A stretch of DNA of 64,000 bases, taken from Sphingobacteriia bacterium RIFOXYC2_FULL_35_18. GTDB taxonomy: Bacteria; Bacteroidota; Bacteroidia; Chitinophagales; Chitinophagaceae. A program made the translations under genes and the position numbers. How positions within the stretch are numbered: the stretch's first letter is position 1; the number at the start of each line of letters is the position of its first letter. Positions 27,917 to 36,452 of this stretch are shown piece by piece. The notes below the pieces were generated by a model. It had not been told where the DNA came from and made no database searches. It was given only the letters and a program-made list of their open reading frames with translations. The stretch is from positions 773,007 to 837,006 of the forward strand of contig MIAG01000001.1 of NCBI GenBank assembly GCA_001829005.1. Direction: 5' to 3'.

Positions 27917-28780
27917 ATGAAAAGAATTGTAAGCATGGTGGCAATGGTATGCATTGCCTTGGGTTCAAACGCTCAATCCACACAAGAAACAGATACCATT
28001 AAAGTGGGTAATTTTGTTATCATTAAAAAGAAGGGATCCGAAGAAAATACAACGGGTACTTCAAAAAGCAGTCGTGACAATTACAATTTGTTGCGTGTTG
28101 AACGCCGACCAGCAAAACGTAAAAACTTAAGCACCAACTGGTGGATTCTAGATTTAGGATTTGCTAATATGCGAGACAATACCAATTATGGATTTGCACA
28201 AGCGGGTTCTTATTTTAAAACCCTACGACCACAAGATGGTCCTGTAAATGAAAATAGTTATCGTTTAAACAGGGGTAAGTCTTCTAACGTGAATCTTTGG
28301 TTCTTCATGCAAAAATTAAATATCAGCAAGAACGTATTGAACCTTAAATATGGTTTAGGATTGGAAATGTATAATTTCCGTTATGATTCTAAAATCAGTT
28401 ATAACAATGATCCAGCTCCTTATGTTTTTAATGATTCCATTTCTTTCTCTAAGAATAAATTATATGCTGGATACCTTACTGTACCATTTATGATTAATAT
28501 TAATACAACCCCTGATAAGCGCAAGGGCTTTAGTTTCAGTGCTGGTGTAAGTGCGGGTTATTTAATATCTAGTAGCAATAAGCAAATAAGTGCAGAAAGA
28601 GGAAAGCAAAAAGAGAAGGCAGACTTCTATATGGAACCATTCCGTTTAGCGGCAATTGGAGAAGTAGGATTGGGGCCAATACGATTATATGGTTCTTATA
28701 GCTTAAACAAAATGCAGAAAGATATTACCAGGGTAGAACAATTTCCTTATGCAATTGGGGTTCGTTTAAGCACTTGGTAA
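27917..28780 (+). CDS. Outer-membrane beta-barrel protein
   Basis: 287 residues with a cleavable signal peptide (MKRIVSMVAMVCIALGSNAQS). After a short linker the rest is alternating amphipathic strands with aromatic girdle residues, ending in a strand that reads IGVRLSTW, as expected for barrel insertion. It resembles the OMP_b-brl_2 porin-like family. It is the third gene of the sigma/anti-sigma operon (11-base gap), so its level is probably tied to that sigma factor. No ligand can be named. Confidence 0.8.
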   Translation: MKRIVSMVAMVCIALGSNAQSTQETDTIKVGNFVIIKKKGSEENTTGTSKSSRDNYNLLRVERRPAKRKNLSTNWWILDLGFANMRDNTNYGFAQAGSYFKTLRPQDGPVNENSYRLNRGKSSNVNLWFFMQKLNISKNVLNLKYGLGLEMYNFRYDSKISYNNDPAPYVFNDSISFSKNKLYAGYLTVPFMININTTPDKRKGFSFSAGVSAGYLISSSNKQISAERGKQKEKADFYMEPFRLAAIGEVGLGPIRLYGSYSLNKMQKDITRVEQFPYAIGVRLSTW

Positions 28781-28805
28781 TCAATCCTTCAATCATTTAT
28801 CTTTG
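28774..28805 (+). promoter_or_regulatory. Promoter for the L,D-transpeptidase gene
   Basis: TTG (28774-28776), 21-base spacer, TATCTTTG (28798-28805). The TTG lies in the last codons of the outer-membrane protein gene. Expected transcription start is near 28812, leaving a leader of about 60 bases. Confidence 0.65.
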
Positions 28806-28874
28806 TTAAGTGAATTTGAATTAACATTTGCTCCACAATTGGAATGGTTAATTTTCGTTTCTTAATCAGAGACT

Positions 28875-29417
28875 ATGAAAAGGGCACTATACTGGATATT
28901 ATTTTTAGCTGGAATTACCCTTACTACTTCATTTAGAAAGCACCGGGTAATTGATCCTGCAAATGCAGATAAGGATACCTATTCGGTATACATTATTAAA
29001 AGTGAATACGAATTAAAAATCTACGATCAAGCTGGTGAGTGGTTGGCTTCTTATCCTGTAGTATTTGGAAGTAAAGATTTGGGAGATAAATTATACCAGG
29101 GAGATAGAAGAACTCCAGAAGGGGTATTTCATATTACCGGAAAAAGAAAGCATGCCAAGTGGGAACGTTTTATGCTTATTGATTACCCAACGGCAGAAAG
29201 CTATGCGAAATTCAATCAACGCAAAGCATTGGGTCTTATACCGGCCAATGCAAAAATTGGGGGAGAAATAGGAATTCATGGTACTGTTCCTTATGATGAT
29301 TACGCGATAGATCAATATAGAAATTGGACTGAAGGTTGCATCAGCACTAAAAATAAATACGTGCAGGAATTGTTCGACTTGTTGCCAGTAGGCACTAGGG
29401 TAGAGATTCGCAGGTAG
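28875..29417 (+). CDS. L,D-transpeptidase (YkuD domain) protein
   Basis: 180 residues with an N-terminal signal or anchor segment. YkuD features: TYSVYIIKSEYELKIYD strand, GDRRTPEGVF, and the catalytic cluster with His135 (GIHGT) and Cys155 (NWTEGCIST). The residue usually Arg after the catalytic Cys motif is Thr here, a variant often seen in relatives with the WTEGC signature. It would cross-link peptidoglycan or attach proteins in the periplasm. A shared terminator separates it from the convergent acyl-CoA dehydrogenase. Confidence 0.88.
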   Translation: MKRALYWILFLAGITLTTSFRKHRVIDPANADKDTYSVYIIKSEYELKIYDQAGEWLASYPVVFGSKDLGDKLYQGDRRTPEGVFHITGKRKHAKWERFMLIDYPTAESYAKFNQRKALGLIPANAKIGGEIGIHGTVPYDDYAIDQYRNWTEGCISTKNKYVQELFDLLPVGTRVEIRR

Positions 29418-29456
29418 GTCCTCTTTTATTCATTTAATATTATTATACACGAATAA

Positions 29457-29490
29457 AAAACCCCGTCTTGACTAATCAGGACGGGGTTTT
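29457..29490. terminator. Bidirectional terminator between convergent genes
   Basis: Perfect 11-bp stem AAAACCCCGTC / GACGGGGTTTT with a 12-base loop; A-run before and T-run after make it work on both strands for the L,D-transpeptidase (+) and the acyl-CoA dehydrogenase (-). Confidence 0.92.
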
Positions 29491-29506
29491 GCTATTTGAA
29501 AATCAA

Positions 29507-31297
29507 TTAGATTTTATATCCGTTATCGGCAACTAATCGATCAGAAATTCTTCTGCGCGCTTCTTTGCTATTGAAAGGTTCTACTTTAGTAAAACGCTTT
29601 AATCCAATATGCATCATACGCAATTCATCACCGTCTGCAAAGCTGTTCAATGCATCTTTACCAGCTTTGTTAATGCGATCTGCTGCATCGTACAAGTAAG
29701 TACGCATGATATCATTTTGTGTAGCTACTGCAGCGTCACCTCTTAAGGAAGCCAATTTCATCACACGCAATAATGCACTTTCTGCATGGAATACTTCAAT
29801 AGCCATATCAGCAATATTCATCAAGATTTCTTGCTCTTTGTCTAATTGCATCATCAGTTTTTGAACTGCAGCACCAGCTACCATTAAAATGGCTTTTTTG
29901 AAATTAGCAATGGCTTTTAATTCCTTCGCATAAGTACCTTCCTCTTCAGAACCAAAATCAGGAATACTCATCAATTCTTTTTGAACAGACATTGCAGGTC
30001 CCATTAGGTCTAGCTTGCCTTTCATGGCACGCTTCAATACCATGTCTACCGTAAGCAAACGATTGATTTCATTGGTACCCTCATAAATTCTATTGATACG
30101 GCTATCACGGTAGGCTTTAGAAATTACATATTCATCGGAGAATCCGTTTCCACCATGTATTTGAACGCCTTCATCTACTACAAAATCTAATACTTCGCTG
30201 CCATATACTTTTAACATGGCACACTCAATAGCATATTCTTCTGCAGCACCTAATAGCGCTTCTGCAAAAGATTTTCCGCTTGCTGCTAATTCATGTTCTT
30301 TGTCGTCTATCCATTTAGCAGAACGATACAAAGCAGATTCGCAAACCCATAAGCGAATAGCCATTTCGGCCATTTTATGGCGGATAGCACCAAACTTAGC
30401 AATGGGTAATTTAAACTGCTCTCTCGTTTTAGCATATTGAACAGAAGTATCAGTTGCTTTTTTAGCACCACCCAATGTTGCTGCACATAATTTTAAACGA
30501 CCAATATTTAAAATATTGAAAGCGATGATATGTCCTTTTCCAATTTCACCCAATACATTTTCTACTGGCACTTTACAATCTTGGAAATACAATTGAACGG
30601 TAGAAGAACCTTTGATTCCCATTTTGTGTTCTTCAGGTCCTTGGGTAAATCCTTCTGTACCACGTTCAATAATGAATCCTGTGAATTTGTCTCCATCAAT
30701 TTTGGCAAACACGGTGAATACATCAGCAAAACCACCATTGGTGATCCAACATTTTTGACCATTTAATAAATAGTGCTTTCCATCATCGCTTAGTTTAGCA
30801 GTGGTCTTTGCACCCAATGCGTCACTGCCACTATTCGGCTCTGTTAATCCATAAGCACCCTTCCATTCCCCACTGGCTAACTTGGGAATATATTTTTGTT
30901 TTTGTTCTTCGGTACCAAAGTATAAAATGGGCAAAGAACCAATTCCAGTATGTGCTGCAACGGCAACAGAGAAAGAGTAACCACCTCCCATGCCTTCATT
31001 AACAATGGTAGATGTGATGAAATCTTTTCCTAATCCTCCATATTCTTCAGGGAAGGAAGTAGAGAGCAATCCTTGCTCACCTGCTTTTTGCATTAATGAT
31101 GCTACCAGTCCTGGCTCCATCTTATCAATACGATCTACAATGGGCAAAATTTCTGCTTCTAAAAACTGATGGCACATGTCCATGACCATGGTCTGCTCTT
31201 CATTAAATTCTTCCGGAATGAAAGTTTCATGAGGATTGCTTTCCTTGATGATCCATTCTCCGCCCAAGAGGGCTTTTGTTTTGTTTGTGGCTTCCAT
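29507..31297 (-). CDS. Acyl-CoA dehydrogenase
   Basis: 596 residues, FAD-dependent first step of fatty acid beta-oxidation. Seen: AYGLTEPNSGSDALGAKTTA and LNGQKCWITNGG (FAD and substrate site), VQIHGGNGFSDEYVISKAYRDSR and the catalytic Glu in RIYEGTNEINR. A helical C-terminal extension of about 180 residues beyond the usual 400 is present, as in very-long-chain-type bacterial enzymes. A MarR regulator gene lies 27 bases upstream on the same strand and probably controls it. No electron-transfer flavoprotein genes are close by. Confidence 0.94.
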   Translation of the reverse strand: MEATNKTKALLGGEWIIKESNPHETFIPEEFNEEQTMVMDMCHQFLEAEILPIVDRIDKMEPGLVASLMQKAGEQGLLSTSFPEEYGGLGKDFITSTIVNEGMGGGYSFSVAVAAHTGIGSLPILYFGTEEQKQKYIPKLASGEWKGAYGLTEPNSGSDALGAKTTAKLSDDGKHYLLNGQKCWITNGGFADVFTVFAKIDGDKFTGFIIERGTEGFTQGPEEHKMGIKGSSTVQLYFQDCKVPVENVLGEIGKGHIIAFNILNIGRLKLCAATLGGAKKATDTSVQYAKTREQFKLPIAKFGAIRHKMAEMAIRLWVCESALYRSAKWIDDKEHELAASGKSFAEALLGAAEEYAIECAMLKVYGSEVLDFVVDEGVQIHGGNGFSDEYVISKAYRDSRINRIYEGTNEINRLLTVDMVLKRAMKGKLDLMGPAMSVQKELMSIPDFGSEEEGTYAKELKAIANFKKAILMVAGAAVQKLMMQLDKEQEILMNIADMAIEVFHAESALLRVMKLASLRGDAAVATQNDIMRTYLYDAADRINKAGKDALNSFADGDELRMMHIGLKRFTKVEPFNSKEARRRISDRLVADNGYKI

Positions 31298-31324
31298 CGT
31301 TAATTGTTTTGTATGTTAAAGTTC

Positions 31325-31789
31325 TTAATTCAATTGTTCTATGGGTGTTAAGGTAAGGTTATCATATACCTTTTGAAATACCGACTTTACTGTTTCAATG
31401 TCTTTCTTATCTACTCCTACCAATGCCTCAGCCATGGTTTGATTGGCTAGGTCAATCGTAATTTGTTGTAAGTCTTTTGCAGCATCTGTTAATTGTACCA
31501 GATTAATTCTTCTATCAGTTGGCGATGCAACTCGTTTTACTAAGTGTTGCTTTTCTAAATTATCAATAAGCCTGGTAATACTGGGTTTGTCGCGAAAAGT
31601 GCGATTACAAAGTTCTTGCTGGCTTAGTCCATCTTCTTTCCATAAGTGATACAATACACTCCATTGCTCAATAGTAATTTCTAATCCTGCATTGCGGAAA
31701 TTCTTTTGTAGCCTTCTCGCCACAGCAGTAGAAGCCATCCCATTGATGACGCTGTACAATTCTCCTCTTTTAAAATGGTTGTTTGGCAT
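31325..31789 (-). CDS. MarR-family transcriptional regulator
   Basis: 154 residues. Winged helix: GLEITIEQWSVLYHLWKEDGLSQQELCNRTFRDKPSITRLIDNLEKQHLVKRV and the wing SPTDRRINLVQLT. It is the first gene before the acyl-CoA dehydrogenase gene, so it likely represses fatty acid degradation and responds to an acyl-type ligand; the ligand is a guess. A 16-base palindrome lies 5 bases before its start codon. Confidence 0.93.
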   Translation of the reverse strand: MPNNHFKRGELYSVINGMASTAVARRLQKNFRNAGLEITIEQWSVLYHLWKEDGLSQQELCNRTFRDKPSITRLIDNLEKQHLVKRVASPTDRRINLVQLTDAAKDLQQITIDLANQTMAEALVGVDKKDIETVKSVFQKVYDNLTLTPIEQLN

Positions 31790-31793
31790 ATAG

Positions 31794-31809
31794 TTAGTTA
31801 TGCAACTAA
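31794..31809 (-). promoter_or_regulatory. MarR-type operator
   Basis: TTAGTT-ATGC-AACTAA, 6-bp half sites around a 4-base centre, placed between the start of the MarR gene and its likely promoter. Binding here would block transcription of the MarR-acyl-CoA dehydrogenase operon. Confidence 0.6.
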
Positions 31810-31913
31810 TTCAAAATTGGTTTCTTTTGTTCATACTACCAAGAATAATTTGATGAATTTTGGGCCGTTTTACAGCCCCATCGCATATTTAACTAAGTCT
31901 TGATTCAATAAGA

Positions 31914-33074
31914 ATGGTTTTCTTTGCTTTAATGGAGTTCTGGTTCATGCTAATTTGTGGGGTGTTGGCTGCTTTATATGGCGGCCTTATATTGGTTTAC
32001 CGAAATTGGTTTAAAAGATTAAAGCCATTTGAATTATCAAAAGCCCTAGAACCGACTGTTTTTTTCTCTATCATCATACCTGCTAGAAACGAATCAGCCA
32101 ATATTGAAAAATGCATTCAAAGCATTTTAGCGCAGCCTTATCCTTTGTATGAAATTTTAGTGGTAGACGATCATTCAACGGATGATACCCCCTTATTGGT
32201 CACGAAGCTTTCCGAGCAATATCCTCAAATTCAATTGATTCATTTGAAAGATCATTTAGATGGTCAATCAACTAACTCATACAAGAAAAAAGCCATTGAA
32301 ATTGCAGTAGAAAAATCGATGGGTTCATGGATAGTAACTACAGATGCAGATTGCTTGGTTCCTCCTAATTGGTTGCAATATTTTAATGCAATGATTTTGA
32401 CCAAGGATCCTGTATTTATAGCAGCTCCGGTCATGTTTACATTAAATGGAACATTTGTTGGCCAGTTTCAGGTATTAGATTTTTTGAGTTTACAGGGGAT
32501 TACAGCCGCCGCTGTATCAGCTGGTTCTCTCAGTATGTGTAATGGAGCTAATTTGGCATACAGTAAAAATGCTTTTGAGGATGTTGGTAAGTTTAACGGA
32601 ATTGATCGTTTAGCCAGTGGAGACGATATGTTCTTGATGCATAAAATGAAAAAACAGTTTCCGAATCGGTTGGCTTATTTGTTTAACATTGAAATGATAG
32701 TTACTACCGCACCAATGCCCAATTGGTATTCATTTATTCAACAGCGTATTCGCTGGGCAAGTAAGGCAGATAGTTATAAGGATAAAAAAATATTCGGCGT
32801 TTTATTACTCGTTTATTTATTCAATTTGGTCTTATTACTTGGATTATTGGGGGGTATTTTCTCACTTGAATTACTGCTCTTTACCAGCTGGGTCATTGCC
32901 ATCAAAACTTTAATAGAGCTGTATTTTTTAGTACCAGTTGCACAATTTTTTAAATTGGAAAAGTCATTACTGCTTTTCCCAGTGATGCAGCCATTTCATA
33001 TGGTTTATACGGTAATAGCAGGATGGCTGGGTAAGTTTGGTAAATACCAATGGAAAAATAGAACGGTGCATTAA
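31914..33074 (+). CDS. Family 2 glycosyltransferase, membrane-bound
   Basis: 386 residues. N-terminal membrane helix, then the GT-A fold: FSIIIPARNESANIEKCIQS, VVDDHSTDDT (nucleotide-sugar Asp), TTDADC (DxD-like), and QQRIRWASK, the QxxRW motif of processive enzymes. Three or four helices follow near residues 295-375. It probably builds a polysaccharide or glycolipid at the inner membrane. The gene stands alone, convergent with a possible tiny ORF and the wzy-wzz operon, to which it may be related in function. Confidence 0.9.
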   Translation: MVFFALMEFWFMLICGVLAALYGGLILVYRNWFKRLKPFELSKALEPTVFFSIIIPARNESANIEKCIQSILAQPYPLYEILVVDDHSTDDTPLLVTKLSEQYPQIQLIHLKDHLDGQSTNSYKKKAIEIAVEKSMGSWIVTTDADCLVPPNWLQYFNAMILTKDPVFIAAPVMFTLNGTFVGQFQVLDFLSLQGITAAAVSAGSLSMCNGANLAYSKNAFEDVGKFNGIDRLASGDDMFLMHKMKKQFPNRLAYLFNIEMIVTTAPMPNWYSFIQQRIRWASKADSYKDKKIFGVLLLVYLFNLVLLLGLLGGIFSLELLLFTSWVIAIKTLIELYFLVPVAQFFKLEKSLLLFPVMQPFHMVYTVIAGWLGKFGKYQWKNRTVH

Positions 33075-33160
33075 TCGTTTTCTTTTGAAGATTTATCTGG
33101 GAACCAGGCGTATAAAAACATTGCAGCTAAAATAAAGGGGGTTAGTAGCAGACGGAGCAT
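33071..33160 (-). CDS. Possible 29-residue single-pass membrane protein
   Basis: Open frame starting with ATG at 33160: MLRLLLTPFILAAMFLYAW, then a charged tail ending KSSKEND. The hydrophobic segment is long enough to span the membrane. A minus-strand -7 box TAGTTTTG (33191-33198) lies 30 bases upstream, but a -33 element is not obvious. The stop codon overlaps the last bases of the convergent glycosyltransferase gene. The frame stays open upstream to 33236 without an ATG. This is a candidate, not a secure gene. Confidence 0.4.
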   Translation of the reverse strand: MLRLLLTPFILAAMFLYAWFPDKSSKEND

Positions 33161-33273
33161 AGTGTGTTGGTCTATTTCTATATTAGACACCAAAACTATC
33201 CAAGTGTATATGGCTGGCTCATTAATTAATGATTAAAACGGGGTTTAATCGGTCAATACCTATTTTGAACCGC

Positions 33274-34719
33274 TTAACCTGCTAATGCTTCTTTTTCAAT
33301 TTGTTGATGGTGTTTCAAACTAATCAAAATACCTGCTGCTAACCAGAACAATCCGCCAATTTTATCGGTCTCAATTAAATCGCTTGTGAAATTGAGTGAA
33401 GCAATCATGAGTAACATGATTCCCAATCCTAGCGAAATGGCGCGGTAATAATTGTTTTGAAATTGATGATAAAGTTGTTGTGATAATAATAACAAGTAAA
33501 TAAAAAATCCTGTGAAAAGAAGGAGAGCAGGTATACCTTGTTCAATCGCTATTAAAAGAAAATAATTATGAACAGTGGAATTTTCTGGATTATTGCTTAC
33601 CCATGTTTTAAAAGGTGCAGCAGTATAGGGTTGATAATTGTTGTAAAAACTATTGGCTCCAAATCCGGTCCAAGGTTTTTCAGCCACCATTCTTACACCT
33701 GCCACCCATCTATGAATTCTTTCTGCATTTGAAATATCTTTTAAACCAATGGTTGCATTTAAATGTTCCGAAAAATTCTCATGGAAAATAGTTTGGTCAT
33801 GTTCAGGTGCCAAACGCATAAAGCGATTATTGTTTATTAATGCAACAAATGCTATGAAGATTGTTATCATCCCAATTAATATGGTTTTGCCCAGTATATT
33901 TTTTTTGATAAACCAGTAAGCCATCATGCCAATTATTAATGCCAACCATGCACCTCTTGAATACGCAAAAAATAAACCAATGAAGGCAATGCCCAATCCT
34001 ATTTCGATTAATTTTTTGGTGCGAAGCGGATGGGTAAATTGGTGTATTAGTAAACCAATAGGGAGTAGACAAACCAACATGGCCGAATAGTTCACATGAT
34101 TTCTAAAGAAAGGTCCCATTGTTTTTTTAATGGCTACAAAATCAAATCCATAAAACGCATGTCTAATTAAAGCTTGCACCACCATCAATAACATAGGTAT
34201 GCATATATAGAGCGAAGTCTTTCTAAAATTACTTGATCGTTGATGTATCAAAGCCGTCAGCAGAACCAATGGTAAAATATACCAGGACTTAGCTAAAATA
34301 TATTTTAGCGCCAACCATTGATTGGGTGCATAGTATAAACTGATGAACATCCATGTTAATAGGGCAATAATAAACCTGAAAATGGGCGAAGCAAAAATGA
34401 ATTTGTATTGGGCCGGTTGGTACAATATACTCGCAAATACAGTGATTGATAAAATGATGAGTAAGGGTTCATCGGGGAGATCTAAACCTAATGATGGCGT
34501 GAAATTATATTCGGTTGATAAAGGAAGTACAACTAGCAATAGCCAATACAGTTGTTCAGTTTTGGTAACAATGAATTGGAAGAGGGGGAATGCTGTAATT
34601 ACAATAAAAGGCACCACAAGCAAGTATGGTTCCTGCGTTAGCAGCGACCATAATCCACATAAAAAGAAACTGCCAATGGCAAACCAATTGAACCATTTAG
34701 AATATATAATGCTGGGCAT
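33274..34719 (-). CDS. O-antigen ligase/polymerase-like membrane protein
   Basis: 481 residues with 11-12 hydrophobic helices and a large periplasmic loop holding the Wzy_C-type segment (RIHRWVAGVRMVAEKPWTGFGANSFY and NPENSTVHNYFLLIAIEQG). Such proteins polymerise or ligate polysaccharide repeat units on the periplasmic side of the inner membrane. It directly follows the wzz-like gene without a gap, so the two form an operon. Ligase versus polymerase cannot be told from the sequence alone. Confidence 0.88.
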   Translation of the reverse strand: MPSIIYSKWFNWFAIGSFFLCGLWSLLTQEPYLLVVPFIVITAFPLFQFIVTKTEQLYWLLLVVLPLSTEYNFTPSLGLDLPDEPLLIILSITVFASILYQPAQYKFIFASPIFRFIIALLTWMFISLYYAPNQWLALKYILAKSWYILPLVLLTALIHQRSSNFRKTSLYICIPMLLMVVQALIRHAFYGFDFVAIKKTMGPFFRNHVNYSAMLVCLLPIGLLIHQFTHPLRTKKLIEIGLGIAFIGLFFAYSRGAWLALIIGMMAYWFIKKNILGKTILIGMITIFIAFVALINNNRFMRLAPEHDQTIFHENFSEHLNATIGLKDISNAERIHRWVAGVRMVAEKPWTGFGANSFYNNYQPYTAAPFKTWVSNNPENSTVHNYFLLIAIEQGIPALLLFTGFFIYLLLLSQQLYHQFQNNYYRAISLGLGIMLLMIASLNFTSDLIETDKIGGLFWLAAGILISLKHHQQIEKEALAG

Positions 34720-35565
34720 TTAAAACCTATTCGGTTTTGCAGTAACTAAAATTAAACCGGTACTAAAAATGAATCCGAGTAATGCGGATAAGGGAAGTAC
34801 AACTGCTTTATTGGGCCAACTGATTTTTGCAGGTGGTGTTGCTTTTTCTAAAACGATGATTGCTTCTGGTGTAGTTGAAGCAGCCATTTTAGTTTCAATA
34901 CTCATTTTATTAAATTGGTCTAATTGGCTTAAAACTGCATCCATTTTTATTTTGGTTATCGCATCATTTCCTTCAGCGGCTAAGACTAATTGATTGTATT
35001 GATTCGTTAAGTCTGCAATACTACTATCTAGTTGTATGCCAATTTTTATATACTGTTCTTTCCAAATACCTTGCATTTTGGCCGCTGTTTGTTCGGTCAT
35101 GAAATTAACAAGGGCAGCAGCAGTGTCTTTGCTTTGATGTGTGTAGGAGATTTCCAATTCATTGTTCACCGTTTTTACCAGACTCAGGTCTTTTTTAAAT
35201 TTTCGAATGGTATTATACATCTCCATTCCAGCATCTTTCTCTTTTATTTGATAGTAATTAATAAGGTTAAACGCATTGATTACTTGTTTAAGACTGGTAT
35301 CCATACTGGCCATGCTCATCAATCTGTCTAAGTCGTCCCCGGAACCAAAAAATGAATAGAGGTGTTGTATTTCATCATTAAATAAACGCGCTTTATCGGC
35401 CAATACTGCATTGCCTGGCAAAAGCTTGGTGATAGCGGTATATTTTGGGGTAATCAGGAAAATTATTCCAGCAGCTATGGCTACAGATGAAATGGTGAAA
35501 ACCAAGATGAATTTCCAACGATTCAAAACGGCAGTGGTTAATTCGGCTATATTAAAGTTATTCAT
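34720..35565 (-). CDS. Wzz-type polysaccharide chain-length protein
   Basis: 281 residues with two membrane helices, about 18-38 (FILVFTISSVAIAAGIIFLI) and 252-272, flanking a helical, coiled-coil-prone periplasmic domain. The second helix is preceded by the Pro-rich motif typical of Wzz (EKATPPAKISWPNK). There is no kinase domain. It should set chain length for the polysaccharide made by the co-transcribed Wzy-like protein. Confidence 0.88.
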   Translation of the reverse strand: MNNFNIAELTTAVLNRWKFILVFTISSVAIAAGIIFLITPKYTAITKLLPGNAVLADKARLFNDEIQHLYSFFGSGDDLDRLMSMASMDTSLKQVINAFNLINYYQIKEKDAGMEMYNTIRKFKKDLSLVKTVNNELEISYTHQSKDTAAALVNFMTEQTAAKMQGIWKEQYIKIGIQLDSSIADLTNQYNQLVLAAEGNDAITKIKMDAVLSQLDQFNKMSIETKMAASTTPEAIIVLEKATPPAKISWPNKAVVLPLSALLGFIFSTGLILVTAKPNRF

Positions 35566-35575
35566 TCCAATTATT

Positions 35576-36046
35576 TTAGAGTGGGCTTACCACTACATTT
35601 CTATCTAAACTTTCTTCTAAAGAAATAAAGGTTTCCGTTCTTTCTATTCCCTTTATCTTTTGTAATTCGTCGTGTAATACAAATCGTAATTCTTGAATGT
35701 CTTTGCAAACGATTTCAGCAAACATGCTGTAATTGCCTGTAGTATAATTTAACCGCACAATTTGTTTGATTTTTTTCAACTCCTTTGCAACAGAATCGTA
35801 CAAAGAACTTTTTTCCAAGTAAATTCCTATAAAAGCAATAACATCGTAGCCCAATGATTTGAGGTCAACCGATAATCTTTTACCTTTCACTACTTTTAAT
35901 TCTTCTAACTTTTTGATCCGTACATGGATGGTGCCTCCAGAAACGAATAATTTCTTACCCAAATCGGCATAAGAAATCTCTGCATCTTCCATCATTTCTT
36001 GAATAATCTGAAAATCTAGTTTGTCAAGATTTAATTTATTAGGCAT
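35576..36046 (-). CDS. Lrp/AsnC-family transcriptional regulator
   Basis: 156 residues: N-terminal helix-turn-helix (LDKLDFQIIQEMMEDAEISYADLGKKL and GGTIHVRIKKLEELKVVKG) and C-terminal RAM domain (VIAFIGIYLEKS to LRFVLHDELQKIKGIERTETFISLEES). The effector is probably an amino acid. It is the first gene of an operon with wzz and wzy, an unusual pairing. A long inverted repeat in its promoter region suggests autoregulation. Confidence 0.94.
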   Translation of the reverse strand: MPNKLNLDKLDFQIIQEMMEDAEISYADLGKKLFVSGGTIHVRIKKLEELKVVKGKRLSVDLKSLGYDVIAFIGIYLEKSSLYDSVAKELKKIKQIVRLNYTTGNYSMFAEIVCKDIQELRFVLHDELQKIKGIERTETFISLEESLDRNVVVSPL

Positions 36047-36063
36047 TTTTGGTCATTTATTTT

Positions 36064-36103
36064 AATATTATTCAAATATATGTAGTTATTATTGAATAAT
36101 ATC
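36064..36103 (-). promoter_or_regulatory. Candidate AsnC/Lrp binding site
   Basis: Inverted repeat AATATTATTCAA (36064-36075) and TTGAATAATATC (36092-36103), 11 of 12 positions paired, 16-base spacer, placed 18 bases upstream of the asnC start. Lrp-like dimers often bind AT-rich repeats of this kind next to their own gene. Confidence 0.55.
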
Positions 36104-36195
36104 TATAATTTTATAAAAATGTTTGAAAAATAACTAATTAAACAAAGTTTATCTTAATTTTGATTTATCAAAGTAACAAATTAGTTCTTTTTTAC

Positions 36196-36367
36196 TGTGG
36201 GGTGATGAAACTTTTGGCAGACATGCCCTCTTGTCTCGGGGGTGAGGATAACAGAATAAACGTAGTGTAGAGCCGCAAGGATAGCAATATCTGAGCGACC
36301 GGGGTCGACCACCGAACTTTGTACTACAGCTAACTGCCTCGTGGAGGTTCGATCCCTCCCCCTACAG
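36196..36367 (+). ncRNA. Structured RNA with tRNA-like ends and a long internal insert
   Basis: The ends fold like a tRNA: acceptor TGTGGGG (36196-36202) with CCCTACA (36360-36366, one G-U), a D-arm-like ATG/CAT stem with a GG-containing loop (36205-36224), a stem-loop CCCTC-TTGTCTC-GGGGG (36226-36242) in the anticodon-arm position, and a standard T-arm GGAGG-TTCGATC-CCTCC (36343-36359). Between them lie 100 bases where 15-20 would be normal, with further helices (GAGG/CCTC, GTAGT/ACTAC, and hairpins with GCAA loops). No CCA is encoded. A -7 box TAATTTTG is at 36155-36162, and a strong terminator follows. It is not tmRNA by size or motifs. The class is unknown to me. Confidence 0.6.
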
Positions 36368-36371
36368 CATT

Positions 36372-36402
36372 AAAAAAGCTCCGAATTATTCGGGGCTTTT
36401 TT
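36372..36402 (+). terminator. Rho-independent terminator after the tRNA-like RNA
   Basis: Stem AGCTCCGAA / TTCGGGGCT (one G-U) extended by an A-run and T-run, loop of three bases, then seven T. It directly follows the structured RNA by 4 bases, which supports an independent small transcript. Confidence 0.88.
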
Positions 36403-36452
36403 TGTTTAGGAGATGCAATGATTTGATATATCTTTCATCGTTAATTTGAATC

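Noticed and set aside
36196..36367. Reading the structured RNA as tmRNA or as a YrlA-type Y RNA
   Set aside because: It is about half the length of tmRNA, has no tag reading frame and no Ala-type G3-U70 pair (the third acceptor pair is U-A). In YrlA RNAs the tRNA-like part lies inside a Ro-binding stem; here the tRNA-like part is outermost and no Ro/Rsr gene is nearby.
36196..36367. Calling it a normal tRNA-Leu
   Set aside because: The D-arm and T-arm fit, but the region between anticodon stem and T-arm is about 100 bases and the loop does not offer a Leu anticodon in the standard place.
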